A DNA stretch of 50,704 nt from Gracilaria vermiculophylla (GCA_019155205.2 JAHNZQ020000227.1:922049-972752), one strand, 5' to 3'; numbered from the stretch's first letter, positions 1 to 10,850 are shown. A program made the numbers and translations. Notes: generated by a model not told the origin, from the sequence alone.

Positions 1-2
1 GA

Positions 3-260
3 GAGAAGCTTTATAATTGTTTTATGCAGTTGGCTGTTGCTCTCACGAATCTAAATGTGCGCTGGTATCCTCTACGCGAGAAGGATTTGGAAACGTATAT
101 TCGTCTTCGCAATCGTCTTTATCACATAGGTGAATCTATAGCTGCAAAACGCCGAGAGGTTCAACGAAAGTATCGTCAGAAAAAACGAATGCGTCTGGAC
201 ACAAAGCTTGGCGGCGCCTGTTCATATGACGAAACTTTAGCACCTGAAGATGAAGATTAA
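3..260 (+). pseudogene. C-terminal fragment of a DDE-type transposase (tentative)
   Basis: The frame is open from the left edge (an ATG lies at 24) to a TAA at 258-260. The visible ~85 residues include an ALTN...PLREKD...Y segment followed by a very basic RRxxxRKYRQKKRMR tail and an acidic end (APEDED). A final 'CALTN / PLR..D' block followed by a basic tail resembles the C-terminal ends of Harbinger/ISXO2-like DDE transposases. That is recognition from memory, not an alignment. The catalytic core would lie left of the window. It could equally be the tail of an unrelated host protein. Confidence 0.4.
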
Positions 261-454
261 GCACAACGATCGCTATACTACGCAATTATGGTATATTTGT
301 TATAAAATTACACTCTTTCTCTTGCAAGGTGTATACTGCCCAAATATAGTGATTCATCGTAATTTGTAGATGATTACCCACCTACAAAGTAATACAGTTT
401 TAGGTCTCAACTACGAAAATACTCTTTAACAGCGTGGGAGACCTACTGTATGAA
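261..454. other. Intergenic DNA left of the copia element
   Basis: AT-rich DNA between the first ORF and the copia 5' LTR. No ORF, RNA gene or repeat was recognised. Confidence 0.5.
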
Positions 455-669
455 TGTTGGAATATTGACCTTTGATTTTTTTGAGTACGTCCGTTTGAGT
501 TTTTATTAATCTTGCTTGGAAACTGTTTGTCCCAGTCACGTCATGTACTTAAGATAATGAGTACCATACTTGACGCAACCTTTTGTGTCGATGTTCATGT
601 CATATTTGTTATTATTGTTGTTGTTGTTCTTGTAAAACAGTGTCTGTTTTTTCCCCTTCTATCTTTCTA
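455..669 (+). repeat. copia 5' LTR
   Basis: Aligns with 5136-5353 over nearly its whole length, with many substitutions. Shared landmarks are TGTTGGAATAT at the start, GAGTACCATAC in the middle, a GTTGTTGTTCTTGTAAAAC run, and a pyrimidine-rich end. The 3' boundary is approximate. No clear tRNA-Met primer site follows it. Confidence 0.8.
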
Positions 670-906
670 GTTTTTAGCCCAGCTCCAGGTTCATGCTCTT
701 TTGAATTACCGAGTCGCCCTCGTTTCTCATGGGATTTGAAGCAAGCTCCTTCGACCGACGGTAAAGGTGGTTAAAGTCAGTCTGCTCATTGAGGCATGTT
801 GCGGGAAACATTTCATGATGAACTTTCTGCTAGCAACAGTAACAAATTATCTACTAACCCTTGTCGAATTATGTCATTATCGTAGCTATATAAAGGAGCC
901 AAAAGT

Positions 907-1540
907 TTGTGTCAGAATATCACAAATGAATTGTCGAAAAGTGACGCAGTTGTAGAGGATATTGTAGATGCCATTTACAGACGTGATTCGATGGCCATTA
1001 TCAGTGACGTTTATGCCGGTTTCCTGGATCTTTTGCTTACTAAAAGGAATTCTAACGAGTCGTTCCGTTATTTGGAGCAGCGTTTTGAAGCTCAAGTGCC
1101 AAAGTTCAACTGTCATTCTTTCAAGGAACCAATGTTACCTGGACCCCTTGTTGCACTTATGTTGATGACGTATGCTAACATTGATGGAAATCAGAGAGTT
1201 TCAAATATTGTGCCACTTTGCCTAAGAAAACAAGTTCAATTCATCGTCTACTACCTCTGAAATTCTGATATCGTTAACCTATGAAGCTGTCTCATCTATT
1301 GTAAGTCAATGCTACAAACCGAAGGATGTCAAAGATACTACTCCACATTCTGGTACGAAGACGAGTTTAGTAATGACCCACAAAGCTCGAAATTATCGTG
1401 GAAAAAGGACACTTACAAAAGAACAGCATGAAGATCTTTGATCTAAGTGCCACAAATGTCATAAGAAAGGTCATTGGGGTAATGATCCTGAGTGTCCCGA
1501 GAGTAATTCATCCGCTCCAATCAGTCAGAAAAGTTATTCT
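907..1540 (+). pseudogene. copia gag remnant with zinc knuckle
   Basis: The first frame (907-1260, 117 aa) is helical and gag-like, with an RYLEQRF segment. In a second frame, at about 1450-1500, the sequence reads CHKCHKKGHWGNDPEC: a CCHC knuckle of spacing C-x2-C-x4-H-x6-C, two residues longer than the usual C-x2-C-x4-H-x4-C. It would bind nucleic acid in the particle. The two parts are separated by frameshifts and stops. Confidence 0.65.
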
Positions 1541-1604
1541 ATATATCCACAGAAGACTGTATCTTTCCATAAGGCACATCTTTCAGGTGATGATGATTGT
1601 TCCA

Positions 1605-1690
1605 TTCAGTGTATCACTGCTTTATTAGATAATGGTACCCCATACAGCGGAATGGGAATCGAGGAATTTAATTTAAATCAACCTTTTGTT
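1605..1690 (+). pseudogene. copia aspartic protease core
   Basis: The frame around 1612-1675 reads ALLDNGTPYSGMG, matching the DxG(A/T)xxS catalytic loop of retrotransposon pepsin-like proteases, with the aspartate retained. The surrounding frame closes quickly, so only the active-site segment is confidently seen. It follows the zinc knuckle by about 100 bp, as expected in a gag-pol polyprotein. Confidence 0.6.
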
Positions 1691-2050
1691 TTGCCGAATC
1701 GGAATGGAATGTTCGAACCTCTTCCTGATGTCAGCAAAGATACTCCTTATTTGCCAATATGGATCTGGAAACCAATGTGGTTATTCCAGAAAGAGCATTG
1801 GTTCGATTACTCTACCTTTGCTGTATGACAATAACGTGATTGTCAATATTCAATATCTTCTGATTTCTGGATCGTCACAGTGGGTTGTTGTAAAAAGTAT
1901 TACCAGCTTATTTTATAGAATTCACATGTATGAAAACGCACTTGAATTACGATACCGGATGGTGCTAATGATTTTATTTCGCTCATCGGTCAGGACTGTC
2001 ATTGCTTTATCCCATATGAACGTTTCATGAGTTAGTCTACAGATCCAAAT

Positions 2051-3159
2051 GTGCCTACAAGTTCTGTAATTTTTTGTACATGTGCTCAAGTGAGTAAGAT
2101 ATTGACAGATCTTTCACGGCCCAAACGCAAATCAATTGTCGACAAGGTACATCAACATATTTGTTTTCATTCTTCATTCACGGATATCAAAACGCTTCTT
2201 GAACGGAAAAATAAATGGAATGTAGACGTACATAAGTATTTGTGGTCTGTCATTGAAACATGCTAGAGCTTTCAGAAAACCTGTTTACCACAAGCACCTC
2301 TGAATCTTCTTTGAGCTCTTTGTCACGAGGTTTCAATGATGTCGATTGCGTAGATCATCTCTTTCTTGATGAGGTTCCTGCAATTCATGCTATGGATTCT
2401 GTCATGCGCTACTTAGTTGGTTGCGTTGTTTCCGATACTAAGATAAATTATGCTGTGAAAGCGTTTGACTCACTTTGGATTTCTCAGTATTGGAATCCTG
2501 TCAAAGTCCTTTTTGACCCTGCGTTCAATGGCAATATGTTTGAGAATTTCCTTACTCAAAATGAAATAAAGTTTCAAACGCTTCCACTCAGAAGGCATAC
2601 TAAGAATGTGATTGGATCGAAGCATAAGATTCTTATGGATATTTACCTACGATTGAAGAATACTAATCCCAATCAGGACAATCACCTATTGGTCTAGCTT
2701 TCTTTCCGCGTATCCAAGTTTTTGTACGGTAATAACAAGTTTTCAGCTTATGGAATTGCAAAATGTCACATTTATCTCGTGGACTAATCCGTACAACCAT
2801 GTAAGATCCCTGAAGATATTTTGAAAGCTCACAAATGTCTCTAAGCTAAGAGAAAGTTAAAACTCATTCTGAACTCAGATAGCGTTCAAGATAACTCAGC
2901 CCAAGTAGGTGATATGGTGGAGGTTTTCGTTATGCATGGTCATCAAAAGCGTGGAAAATGGACAGAAGCATTAACTGTTATAAGTTTTCATTTCGAAAAC
3001 AGGTCGATCTGTCTATCAGGAAAAAAAGGGAAAACATTCTGCGCTGCTATCGAAGATCTTCTTTCTGCTGTTAATGATAGTCCCCTTGCAACCGCCATAC
3101 AAGAATCGATTGATACTTTAGATGTAGGTGTTGATTCTGAAGTCAATTTATTTTATTAA
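2051..3159 (+). pseudogene. copia integrase remnant
   Basis: Three frames together look like a copia integrase. 2051-2266 is the likely zinc-binding N-terminal part. 2260-2697 (145 aa) carries the core, with acidic residues in FLDEVP, in HAMDS and in VLFDPAFNGNMFENFL. 2914-3159 (81 aa) is the C-terminal part, with the family-typical GDMVEVFVMHGHQKRGKW stretch. The expected catalytic glutamate is not seen (KNVIGSKHKIL occupies that place), so activity is unlikely. Confidence 0.65.
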
Positions 3160-3420
3160 GTTTCTTCTGGGCTTCAAGTTGAAACTTCGCATGTAGACCA
3201 ACACTAAGATGATGAAGCTTAGATTAAAAAGGTGGACATGCCTTTGGTTGAGGAAAAGATTGAGTTTCATCGGCCCATTGATAATCAGTATTGCACTGGT
3301 ATTATAGTGAATTACGATGAAGAATCTGATAAATTCCGAGTCGACTATACTGATGCTGACGTTGAAACTATATATTTACAAAATGAGCAATGGAGTTACT
3401 AAACTAACGATTCGTCTCAA

Positions 3421-4305
3421 TTGTCTGTTCATAAGATTCAACTTTTGCCAGGTGTCGAGCTGTCTAGTACAGAAAAAGAAGCACTACAGAGCTACTCTGA
3501 TCAATTCAATTCAAAAAAGTTTCTCCTTTATCAGGCGCAAGGTCTGCCTCAGTTGGTAGCTCAGAACGCTTACAGTACCGAAGAGATTGACTTTAAGAAG
3601 ATCATAAAAGAGGTACATGTTTCAGATATACCAGCTGATACCAACATTATATCAAGTCATTTTCTCTACAAAGTGGAAGTCAAAGATGATAACAGCTTGA
3701 TGACGAAGGCGAGAATTGCTCCTCATGAAAAAAAAGTTCGAGATGAGCATAATCTTAACACTGATACCGCTGTTTGTCCTTCAATCAGATTTCGAGTACT
3801 TCTGTCACTTGCCAACATTTTTAAATGGACACTTGCCAAGATCGATGTCAATTCTGCATTCCTTCAGAAAATTACTGCAGAACGCAATATCTATGTTGTG
3901 CCTCCACGCAAATGCAAGAAGAAATCGTTCAATCGGCTTTTGTTCACGGCTGCCCACGAACTCATTAATGCCAATGCTAAATAGCAAAATCTTAGTGAAT
4001 TTTTCTTTTATGAGATTGGATTTAGGCAACTACCGTACATCCCACAATTGTTCTACATGGGCAAGGTTCGTTCTGGTCGTGTCTTTATAATAGCCACAAA
4101 AGTTGTCGACTATATCCTAAATGCTGGGGGTATGTGTCATGTGACTGCTTTTATGGAAAAGATTGATGCTTGTTTTGATCTATGTAGTACTGTTTACGGT
4201 CTTGGATGCTTCATATTTTTTGGTCTGACAATTGTTCACCATGATGATTACTCGACTGTGGCCAATGCAGATGATAAATTGGAAGCTCTTGAGAGTTATC
4301 TGTAA
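3421..4305 (+). pseudogene. copia reverse transcriptase remnant
   Basis: 3421-3984 contains the RVT_2-type start: a substitution of the usual KAR..A motif (MTKARIAP), then CPSIRFRVLLSLA and the first catalytic aspartate in LAKIDVNSAFLQ. 4048-4305 continues in another frame and carries the polymerase box as IVHHDDYSTVANADD, with both aspartates kept but HH where YV is usual. A stop near 3982 and a frame change separate the two halves. Confidence 0.75.
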
Positions 4306-4759
4306 GATCTTTTTCGTCATCGCCCAATTGATGAAGCTTTGAATGAAAGCTATCTTTCCGCGTTTCACTCCCTGAATGGTTCTATTGGTTGGATTGGTAC
4401 AGTCGCTAGTCCGTTCTGTTCGTTCCACTCCAGGTACTTTCAGCGGAAAGAGGGAAAGTGTATTGTATCATACATTATTTCTCAGGTTATTTGTTTGAAA
4501 GTTTTGAAGAAGCATGGTACGTCGATTCATTACACGCGTTCTCGCCACAGCAAACAACACACACTGTCCGTTTTTGTTTTCTCCGACGCTCTTCGGTCCA
4601 ACGAAAGTGGACAACTTGAATTTTTTGCTTGATTACTCATTGGTGATTTCGAGAAAGAATCTATTTATCATGTTATGCACTGGAGTTCGAACAAATGAAG
4701 ACGTCCGCTCAAACAAATTAGTGCAGCAGAGATTCTGGATGCTATAAAACGCTATTGAT

Positions 4760-5100
4760 GAAGCCAGGACGCTTGCTCCGGCTAACACTCACCTCTTTCA
4801 TGGGAAGAGAGATGTTGTTGTCTGCGTGGACTCTAATGACTTTTTTATGATTCTTTTTCCACATGTCATAAGTCAGCTGACAAAAGTATTCATGCAGATG
4901 TGGCTGTTGTCAGATATGAGTTTGAAACTCATAGCATTAATGGCATGATATGCATACCTAGAAAGATAAATCCTGCAGATCCTCGTACGAAGAGGGATAG
5001 TCCGATGAGCAAAGCCTTACAACTAATGCTTTACAGCGGATTACTTTGTGAGAACTATGATAAAGCTTGCGTTCATTCATCAAATAAGGTTCTTGGATAG
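4760..5100 (+). pseudogene. copia RNase H remnant
   Basis: Short plus frames include VVVCVDSNDF (first acidic residue) near 4813 and the terminal frame 4900-5100 (66 aa) with IPRKINPADPRTK. Copia RNase H domains end in the same (G)xxNPADxxTK motif. The region ends 35 bp before the 3' LTR, the normal place for this domain. Confidence 0.65.
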
Positions 5101-5112
5101 TTTTGGTCCTCC

Positions 5113-5135
5113 AAGGAAAAGAGAGAGATAATAAA
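5113..5135 (+). other. copia polypurine tract
   Basis: AAGGAAAAGAGAGAGATAATAAA, almost pure purine, sits directly before the 3' LTR and would prime plus-strand DNA synthesis. Confidence 0.65.
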
Positions 5136-5353
5136 TGTTGGAATATGGACATTTAATTATTTTTGAATATGTTCGTTTGAGTTTGTATTAATCTTACTGG
5201 GAAACTGTTCATTCCAGTCAAGTCATGTGCTTAAGATAGTGAGTACCATACATGACGCAACTTCTTGTGTCGATGGTCATATCATATTTTATATTATAAT
5301 TGTTGTTGTTCTTGTAAAACTGTTATTGTTTGTTACCCCTCTATCGTTTCACA
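5136..5353 (+). repeat. copia 3' LTR
   Basis: Partner of 455-669. It begins TGTTGGAATAT and ends near GTTTCACA. The end is supported independently: sequence shared with the region after 19363 begins at once with CTGGGCA. Confidence 0.8.
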
Positions 5354-5442
5354 CTGGGCATATTTTTAAATCATAAGGAACCATAATTAGAACCATAAAG
5401 CGTGGAGATTCCGACTTGCTCCAGCTTCCTGTCGCATCAAGT
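5354..5442 (+). repeat. Dispersed repeat, copy 1 (also at 19363)
   Basis: Resembles 19363-19453, with a 27-bp identical core at 5405-5431 matching 19416-19442. It starts exactly at the copia 3' LTR edge. The other copy lies 57 bp after the NB-ARC stop codon. Confidence 0.75.
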
Positions 5443-5920
5443 TCAAAGCAAACGAGACATAGATGCACTCTTTTTTGCATGCTCAAATGCTCAAGATTGC
5501 CAGCAATCGCGAGCCGTGGCCCCAAAGTAGCATGAAAGAAATCACCCAAGAGGTGGAGAAAGACAATAACTCGAAATCGCACTTGATGGCTTTTCAGTGC
5601 TGCGGCGATTCAGATCATCGGCTTGAATTGTAAAGTTCATGTTTGATGTTTGGGACTTCTGCGTCAAGATATATTTCATCGCACCACGCAAGCTCAAGTA
5701 GGTGGGCGATTAAAACTAATAAAAGTACATCGTTCTTATTCTGTTTAGCGAGAGTGTCGTTCACCCTGAGATACAAGCTCCACAATGCGAAAGATTCTCC
5801 AGGCAGAAAGCTTGAGGAGAAAGCCTTCAGCGATCCGCTTCAAGCACAAGCGATATGCACTTCGAGAGATACTGCGATCGAGAAAATTTTTCGATGAACT
5901 CATAATTGCAAATTATATCA
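5354..5920 (-). pseudogene. Unrecognised minus-strand coding-like remnant
   Basis: The minus strand reads protein-like in successive frames: 5582-5349 (77 aa, with a GSWSKSESPRF segment) and a second frame at about 5800-5600 rich in leucine and acidic residues. Around 5918-5760 an ATG-started stretch (MSSSKNF...) follows a TATA-like TATAAT. No known family is recognised. The part at 5354-5442 recurs at 19363-19453, where the minus strand again encodes GSWSKSES. Either this is a broken gene, or it is a non-coding repeat that happens to be open. Confidence 0.3.
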
Positions 5921-6794
5921 GACTAGAGTAAATAGTTATCTCTGTGCTTTTTCAATCAGGGGGCCAAAGTATCAGATCGCGCTAAGATGGAGAGAATTAC
6001 AATCGGTCTGGCATCTATAATTCACGCTGCAGAAGATAAGATTCTTGCACCCTGTGGAACAAAAGATCAAGTAAGAGCTCAATTCGAGCTTGATTTGTGA
6101 TGGAGCCTTTTTTCATCAGAAAACGGGCCAGCAAGACATGGTCATCGTGTTCCATGTTACAATAGCCATGATATGACGTTATTGTCAACGAAACATGAAT
6201 ATCTGCCTTATTTTCAAAGCAATATCCATGAAAACGCTTCATCACCACATTTCTCTAAAAAAATTGCAAGTTAACGCTTCAACATTTCGTACCACGCAAA
6301 TAAACGAGCATTACTATTTATTGGGCCACACCCTAACCATCCTGTTTTCAAACTAAAATGTAGGAACAACAGCACACGTCAAGCCATGTCACATTTTCAA
6401 GACTGGTTCTGATAGGATCGACTGTTAATGGCGAATCGTTGCGTCAAAAGTGATGCATGTTTACCATTTTTCCACTTGTATGTATTGTTTCAGTCTTGGT
6501 GCTTTTTCCGAGCTAGACTTGCAACTATTGCTGCAGAAATGTAAGATTATAGTCCCAGTCTCCTCCTGCGTCAGAAAAAAGAAATGCAGACTTTCATTTG
6601 ACTAACAAAAGTCTGGCGGCACGCTCATAGTGCTAATCTACATGAAAATCGCAGTTAAAAGAAGTTATTAACCGAATCACAAAATGAAAGACACGGTGGA
6701 GAATTTTATTCGCCGAAGCCTACTGGATAAAATAAAAAGACTTTAAGGAATTTTTTTGTTTCCATTATTCACAAGTCTGAATTATTTTTTTGTT
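5921..6794. other. AT-rich gap between copia and Gyp1
   Basis: Only a short minus frame at 6248-6015 (77 aa, unrecognised) stands out. The rest is AT-rich and shows no RNA gene, terminal repeat or conserved motif that I can identify. Confidence 0.4.
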
Positions 6795-6799
6795 GTTCT
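6795..6799 (+). repeat. Gyp1 target-site duplication, left copy (GTTCT)
   Basis: Identical to 12722-12726, directly outside the TG and CA ends of the two LTRs. Confidence 0.85.
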
Positions 6800-7068
6800 T
6801 GGTACAAACTGTCTGCGAACTTTTTGCGAGCTACCATTTGATTATTTGGTGTTACGTCGAAAGATAGTTCATCAACGTCTCTAGAAGATTCTAGAAGTGG
6901 TCAAATTCAGCTTTCTGTGCTGGAGAACTTATATATTTGTTATAGATTTCTCCAAGGGGGAGAATCTAAAATCTATATAAAGTCGTGGTGCTCTCGATTA
7001 ACAAGGGCATCAGGCAGTTCAAGTAAAGTTTTATTGAACCTTCCATCTACCTCTTTCTATTCATTTCA
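6800..7068 (+). repeat. Gyp1 5' LTR
   Basis: Starts TGGTACAAAC and ends CTATTCATTTCA. Aligns with 12466-12721, with a ~12-bp insertion near its start and scattered changes. It contains an intact TATA box and an upstream heat-shock-element-like motif, listed separately. Confidence 0.9.
6884..6981 (+). promoter_or_regulatory. Gyp1 LTR promoter: HSE-like trimer plus TATA box
   Basis: 6884-6896 reads GAAgaTTCtaGAA, a perfect three-unit alternating GAA/TTC array as in heat-shock elements. TATATAAA at 6974-6981 lies about 80 bp downstream, within the LTR and upstream of the internal region, as expected of a U3 promoter. In the 3' LTR the middle TTC is GTC and the TATA is lost (CTATGTATGG). Heat or stress induction is inference. 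Confidence 0.55.
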
Positions 7069-7069
7069 C

Positions 7070-7081
7070 TGGTAGCATCTC
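7070..7081 (+). other. Gyp1 primer-binding site
   Basis: TGGTAGCATCTC begins 2 bp after the 5' LTR. It resembles the TGGTAGCAGAGC / TGGTATCAGAGC sites complementary to the 3' end of initiator tRNA-Met used by many LTR elements. Confidence 0.6.
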
Positions 7082-7945
7082 AACCGATCTGGCCGCTTTG
7101 ATCGCCCCGATTGAAGATCAAAAACAGACGATATAATCGGGGATTTTTTTTTTGAAGTGGAATTTTGGGATGTGGAAATTTCTAGTACTATCGTGATTTT
7201 TCGAGATTAGGTTTGATTTCAATTTCTAATTATTGTGAAAAAGACACCAGTTTTACTAGAAATTGTCATGTTCTAATTGGAAACTTTATTGGAAATGAAC
7301 TGTATTGATTCGCCAAATCTGTGTGAAGTGGTTCACAGTTGGTTAACCTGTGGGCAGGAGAGCCAGGTGACCCTTGACACAGTACTTGGGCTACAGCTAC
7401 TGGCCGTTCGGGGTTGGAGCCACTCTTGCAGAGTGATTTGGCTATAGCCCGTGGATACTTGGTGCAGGTAAAGGCAGAAGATTACCGAACACTGTTTATT
7501 GACCAGGTGTTACTGCTGTTCAGCCAAGTCTCTTCTTCAACCCTTTTGAATTGTTGGCTTCTAGCAAGGTCAGACCTGCTGTGCACGGGTTTCGAGTAAC
7601 GCTTGTGTTCCAAGCACATTCAAGCCTTGGATGAGGTAGACTTTTCTAGGTTCTCTCAACGCGCTGTACTCTATATCTCACGGTCGGCTCGTGAAGTTGC
7701 GTTATGAAGGTAAGGACACCGTGAATGTTTACATTGACTACATCGCACCCTTTGATTGTAGGTAGACTGGTGGGGTTATACTGAAAATGCAGTTGAGCAG
7801 TACTTGCCTAGTGTCACGTACTGTCAGAGATATTGATTTTTATAACACTTCCAGCCAAGAGAATACATTTCGGGCCAGAGCACCTTCGTCACGGGTGCTA
7901 TAAATATCGAGAAGAAGATTTTAATAAGAGGAAAAACAGATCAGC
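7082..7945 (+). other. Gyp1 untranslated leader
   Basis: About 860 bp between the primer site and the gag frame. A short open stretch at 7414-7599 is unrecognised. No nested element was identified. Confidence 0.5.
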
Positions 7946-8746
7946 ATGTCTTTCATGAAACCGTCTAAGCCTGATAAGTTTGATGGCCGCCGTGATACCT
8001 TGACTGTTCTTGCATTGTTACACTCCGTTGAAAAATATCTTCGTCTCGTTCAAATTTGGAATTACTTTGACATAGATGCACATACTGCAGTTGACTACGC
8101 CTCAACTTATATGACCGTTACAGCTGCGAACAGATGGTTTTCGCCTGTATTGGAATAAAAGGTTCTGCTTATTTGGGAAGCGTTTAAAATTTGTGTCGAG
8201 AACGAGTTTGTGCCCAAAGACAGTATTGTAAAAGCACGAGATTGATTCTATAAGCTAAAGTAGAAAGTCTTTGTAGCTATTTACTTGTATGATTCTCGAA
8301 AAAATGTGTTCGACATTCCAGGGATAAGTGATTCCAAGAAGCGGGCTAGATTCACAGAAGGATTGAAGCCTCGTATTCTCCTGGAAGTTCAAAAGGCCAA
8401 TCCAACAATGTTTGAAGAAGCAGCAAAGATTGCGCTGGACGTCGATGGAGCTTTCTATGGTGTATGACTCTTCTCTATGCGCAGATTCGTATTTATTACA
8501 GGTTTTCAGATAGGCCCAGTTCCCATGGAGATTGGCAATGTTCAGAGACAAAAAAATCAGCCAAAAATGATTGCTGAGCTAACGAGAGTTTTGGAAAAAC
8601 AATGCCTGTTTTATTTGTCAAAATCCTGGATGGCGTCCGTGGAAATACAAGAATGGGAGGAAGCAGCAGAAGATAAAAATGTGCAGGGGAACAGCACCGA
8701 AAAGAGCTGGACTCCTGACAATGACTCTCGTTCTCAAGAAAACTGA
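7946..8746 (+). pseudogene. Gyp1 gag remnant
   Basis: The first frame, starting at 7946 (MSFMKPSKPDKFDGRRD), has the gypsy gag opening KPxKFDGxxD, then a helical capsid-like part (AANRWFSPVLE). The frame is lost at 8158 and resumes at 8285-8467 (RFTEGLKPRILLEVQ, the typical gag FxxGLKxxI block) and 8477-8746 (GPVPMEIGN). It would form the virus-like particle. Frameshifts make it non-functional. Confidence 0.7.
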
Positions 8747-8907
8747 GTGTTCCACTAAAAATAATAGTAAAAACTCAGGTTGGACACGAAGAGAGTGTGA
8801 TCAACCGCTTGGAGAGCGCGTTGAATACTCTAAAGGACGAAGTGATGGCCTTCAGAAGAGAATATTGCCATAATGTGCCAAGCAACTGAAGTGTAGAGTC
8901 AAATAAC

Positions 8908-9120
8908 ATGATAAGGAGTCTTGATAACAACATCTTTACAGTAAAATCTATTCCTGTAGAACCCGTACTTGTACTGAGTGGTACCATGATTGGACTCAGC
9001 GTGAAAGTATTGAAATATGATGCATCTAATACTAAAGTGGTACGAAGAGAGTTTCTGGATAAGTATAGAAGCAGATACATCTTTGACGTTTGTCAGGAAA
9101 ACGATACAGTTGAGCAATCT
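8908..9120 (+). pseudogene. Gyp1 protease-region remnant
   Basis: A 71-aa frame between gag and RT contains VLSGTMIGLSVKVLKYDAS...VVRREFLDKY. Its position and the closing (S/R)xxFL/VxK pattern fit the retropepsin region of gypsy pol. The DSG active site is not clearly preserved (LSGTM in its place). Confidence 0.4.
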
Positions 9121-9153
9121 TAGAAAGGAACAAAGGAAGAAGCAGCGGAAGTC

Positions 9154-10101
9154 GTGTTCAATGAGAATTTACGACTTGAATCTTATACCTACACGTCTCA
9201 TTTGATTGTTGCCAATTGCAGGTATGATGTTCTGTGGGAAATTCTGTGTCATATTTCCCATAGTCCAACAATCGATTGTGAACAAAGAACTGTGAAGGTT
9301 TCACCCGATGTTATTCCAGCGATTCAAAAGAATGATGAAAGGATTCAAGTGCACAATGCAGGTGTGAATACGTTCCGAATAATGATGAGTAAGAACAAGA
9401 TGAAAGTTGAATGTTTCAAGTTAAGATTCAAGAGATTATGCCTTCGGAGGGAGAAAAGCCCACTTAAAAGAATGCCAAATTGGAGCGGCTGCTTGCAGAA
9501 TTTTGAATATGTTTTCAAAACAGATTTACCACCTATATTTCCACCAAAGAGATCCGTTGATTATGAGATTCAGGTTGAAGAAGACTCGAAGCCTCCACAA
9601 CGTCCGCTATTCCAGCTGTCTCCTGTCGAGTTAGAAGCAGCAAACGAATATGGGAAGAACTTGCTGAAATCAGGCAAGATAAAACCAAGCAAATCACAGT
9701 ATGGATCTTCGTCATTTTTCGTGAAACAAAACGGAAAAGTAAGAGGAATCGTAGACTGTGGAGCACTTAATCGACTCTCTATGAAAAATAACGCGCCCAT
9801 CCCGGGATCCGATGAGATGTTTGATAGGCTCGGAGGAGCAAAAGTTTTCTCCAAGTTATATCTACAGACTAGATTCCATCAAATACGGGTGAAGCCAGAA
9901 GATATCGAAAAGACTGCGTTCAACACTAATTATGGGCAATTTGAGTATCTTCTTATGCCCATGGGGATTTATTATGCTCCTGAGACTTATGAAAAGTTGA
10001 TGAACCAGCTCTTTTATGATTGTATTGATGACTCTCTGATGGTATATACGGATGGTCTCCTAATTTTTAGTAAGGCTGAAGCACGTCACTTGAAGCACTA
10101 G
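9154..10101 (+). pseudogene. Gyp1 reverse transcriptase
   Basis: The longest intact piece of the element (315 aa). It holds PPIFPPKRSVDYEI, the RPLFQLSPVELE block, FFVKQNGKVRGIVDCGALN, FSKLYLQTRFHQIRV (first catalytic residue region, D replaced by Y in 'SKLYLQ'), TAFNTNYGQFEYLLMPMG, and the polymerase box as VYTDGLLIFS. In active gypsy elements this box is Y-x-DD; here the second aspartate is glycine. With the first-box change this predicts a dead enzyme. A TAG follows ARHLKH. Confidence 0.85.
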
Positions 10102-10133
10102 GAAACTGTATTGCGTAGATTGAAAAAAGCAAG

Positions 10134-10850
10134 TTGTTTGTGTCCCCAAAGAAGTGTGACTGTATGAAAATAGAGATCGACTTCTTGGAATTCCTTGTCG
10201 GTAAGGATGGACTGAGAGTTAACCCATCTAAGGTCGAAGTACTGAAGACTTGGCCAAAGCCGAATTCCTTACTTGAAGTTCGAAATTTTCTGCGACTACT
10301 GCAATTCTTTCGCCGTTTCATACCAAAGTTGTGAGAAGTTACTGCTCCAATGATGAATCTGAGGAAGAATTAGTAAGGTATCTATAAATAGAATGAAACA
10401 TGTTATGAAGCCTTTCATAAGTTAAAAGAAGCAATCACAAATGCACCAATTTTGGTATCACTAGATTGGAGGAGGCCATTCAGATTTTTCATTGGTGCTT
10501 CACAGACCGATATTGGTGGAACCTAGACACAACTTGGTGGGAATGGAAGAGGCCGCGTTATCGCCTTCTAGTCAAAGAAGGTATCTCCAACAGAGTCCGC
10601 GTACACAGCCCATGGCAGAGAAATTCTTGAGCTTATCTCATTCCTTAATTTGCTTAAATGTTATTTGTAAGGGTCGGAGTTCGAAGTCTTTATGGACAAT
10701 CAAGTGCTAAAGAGATTCTTCAAAAAACCGAAACTGAGCAGAAAGAAATCGAGATGGCTTGAAACTCTCGCAAAATTCGGAATATTCCCTATAACTCTTA
10801 AACATGGTAAGATACACGTGTAAGAAGATGTTCTATCTAGAGCCCCTCAT
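10134..10850 (+). pseudogene. Gyp1 RT thumb and RNase H remnant
   Basis: 10134-10334 carries the RT connection region: KCDCMKIEIDFLEFLVG, then RVNPSKVEVLKTWPKP and VRNFLRLLQFFRRFIPKL, the standard gypsy segment after the polymerase box. The RNase H part at ~10400-10850 is scattered over several frames (APILVSLDWRRPF near 10443; EFEVFMDNQVLK near 10675). It is recognisable only in fragments. Confidence 0.65.

Larger units (their letters stand above)
455..5353 (+). mobile_element. Degraded Ty1/copia LTR retrotransposon
   Basis: Two direct repeats of about 215 bp starting TGTTGGAATAT bracket a plus-strand order of gag zinc knuckle, protease, integrase, reverse transcriptase and RNase H. Integrase before RT is diagnostic of copia (Pseudoviridae-type) elements. 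The internal region is broken into many short frames, so the element is defective. A purine tract lies directly upstream of the 3' LTR. No matching 5-bp target duplication was found (atgaa on the left, ctggg on the right), which suggests an old insertion or a rearranged flank. Confidence 0.85.

Noticed and set aside
450..5358. Target-site duplication around the copia element
   Set aside because: The 5-bp flanks (atgaa and ctggg) do not match, and no shift of the LTR ends by a few bases rescues a match.
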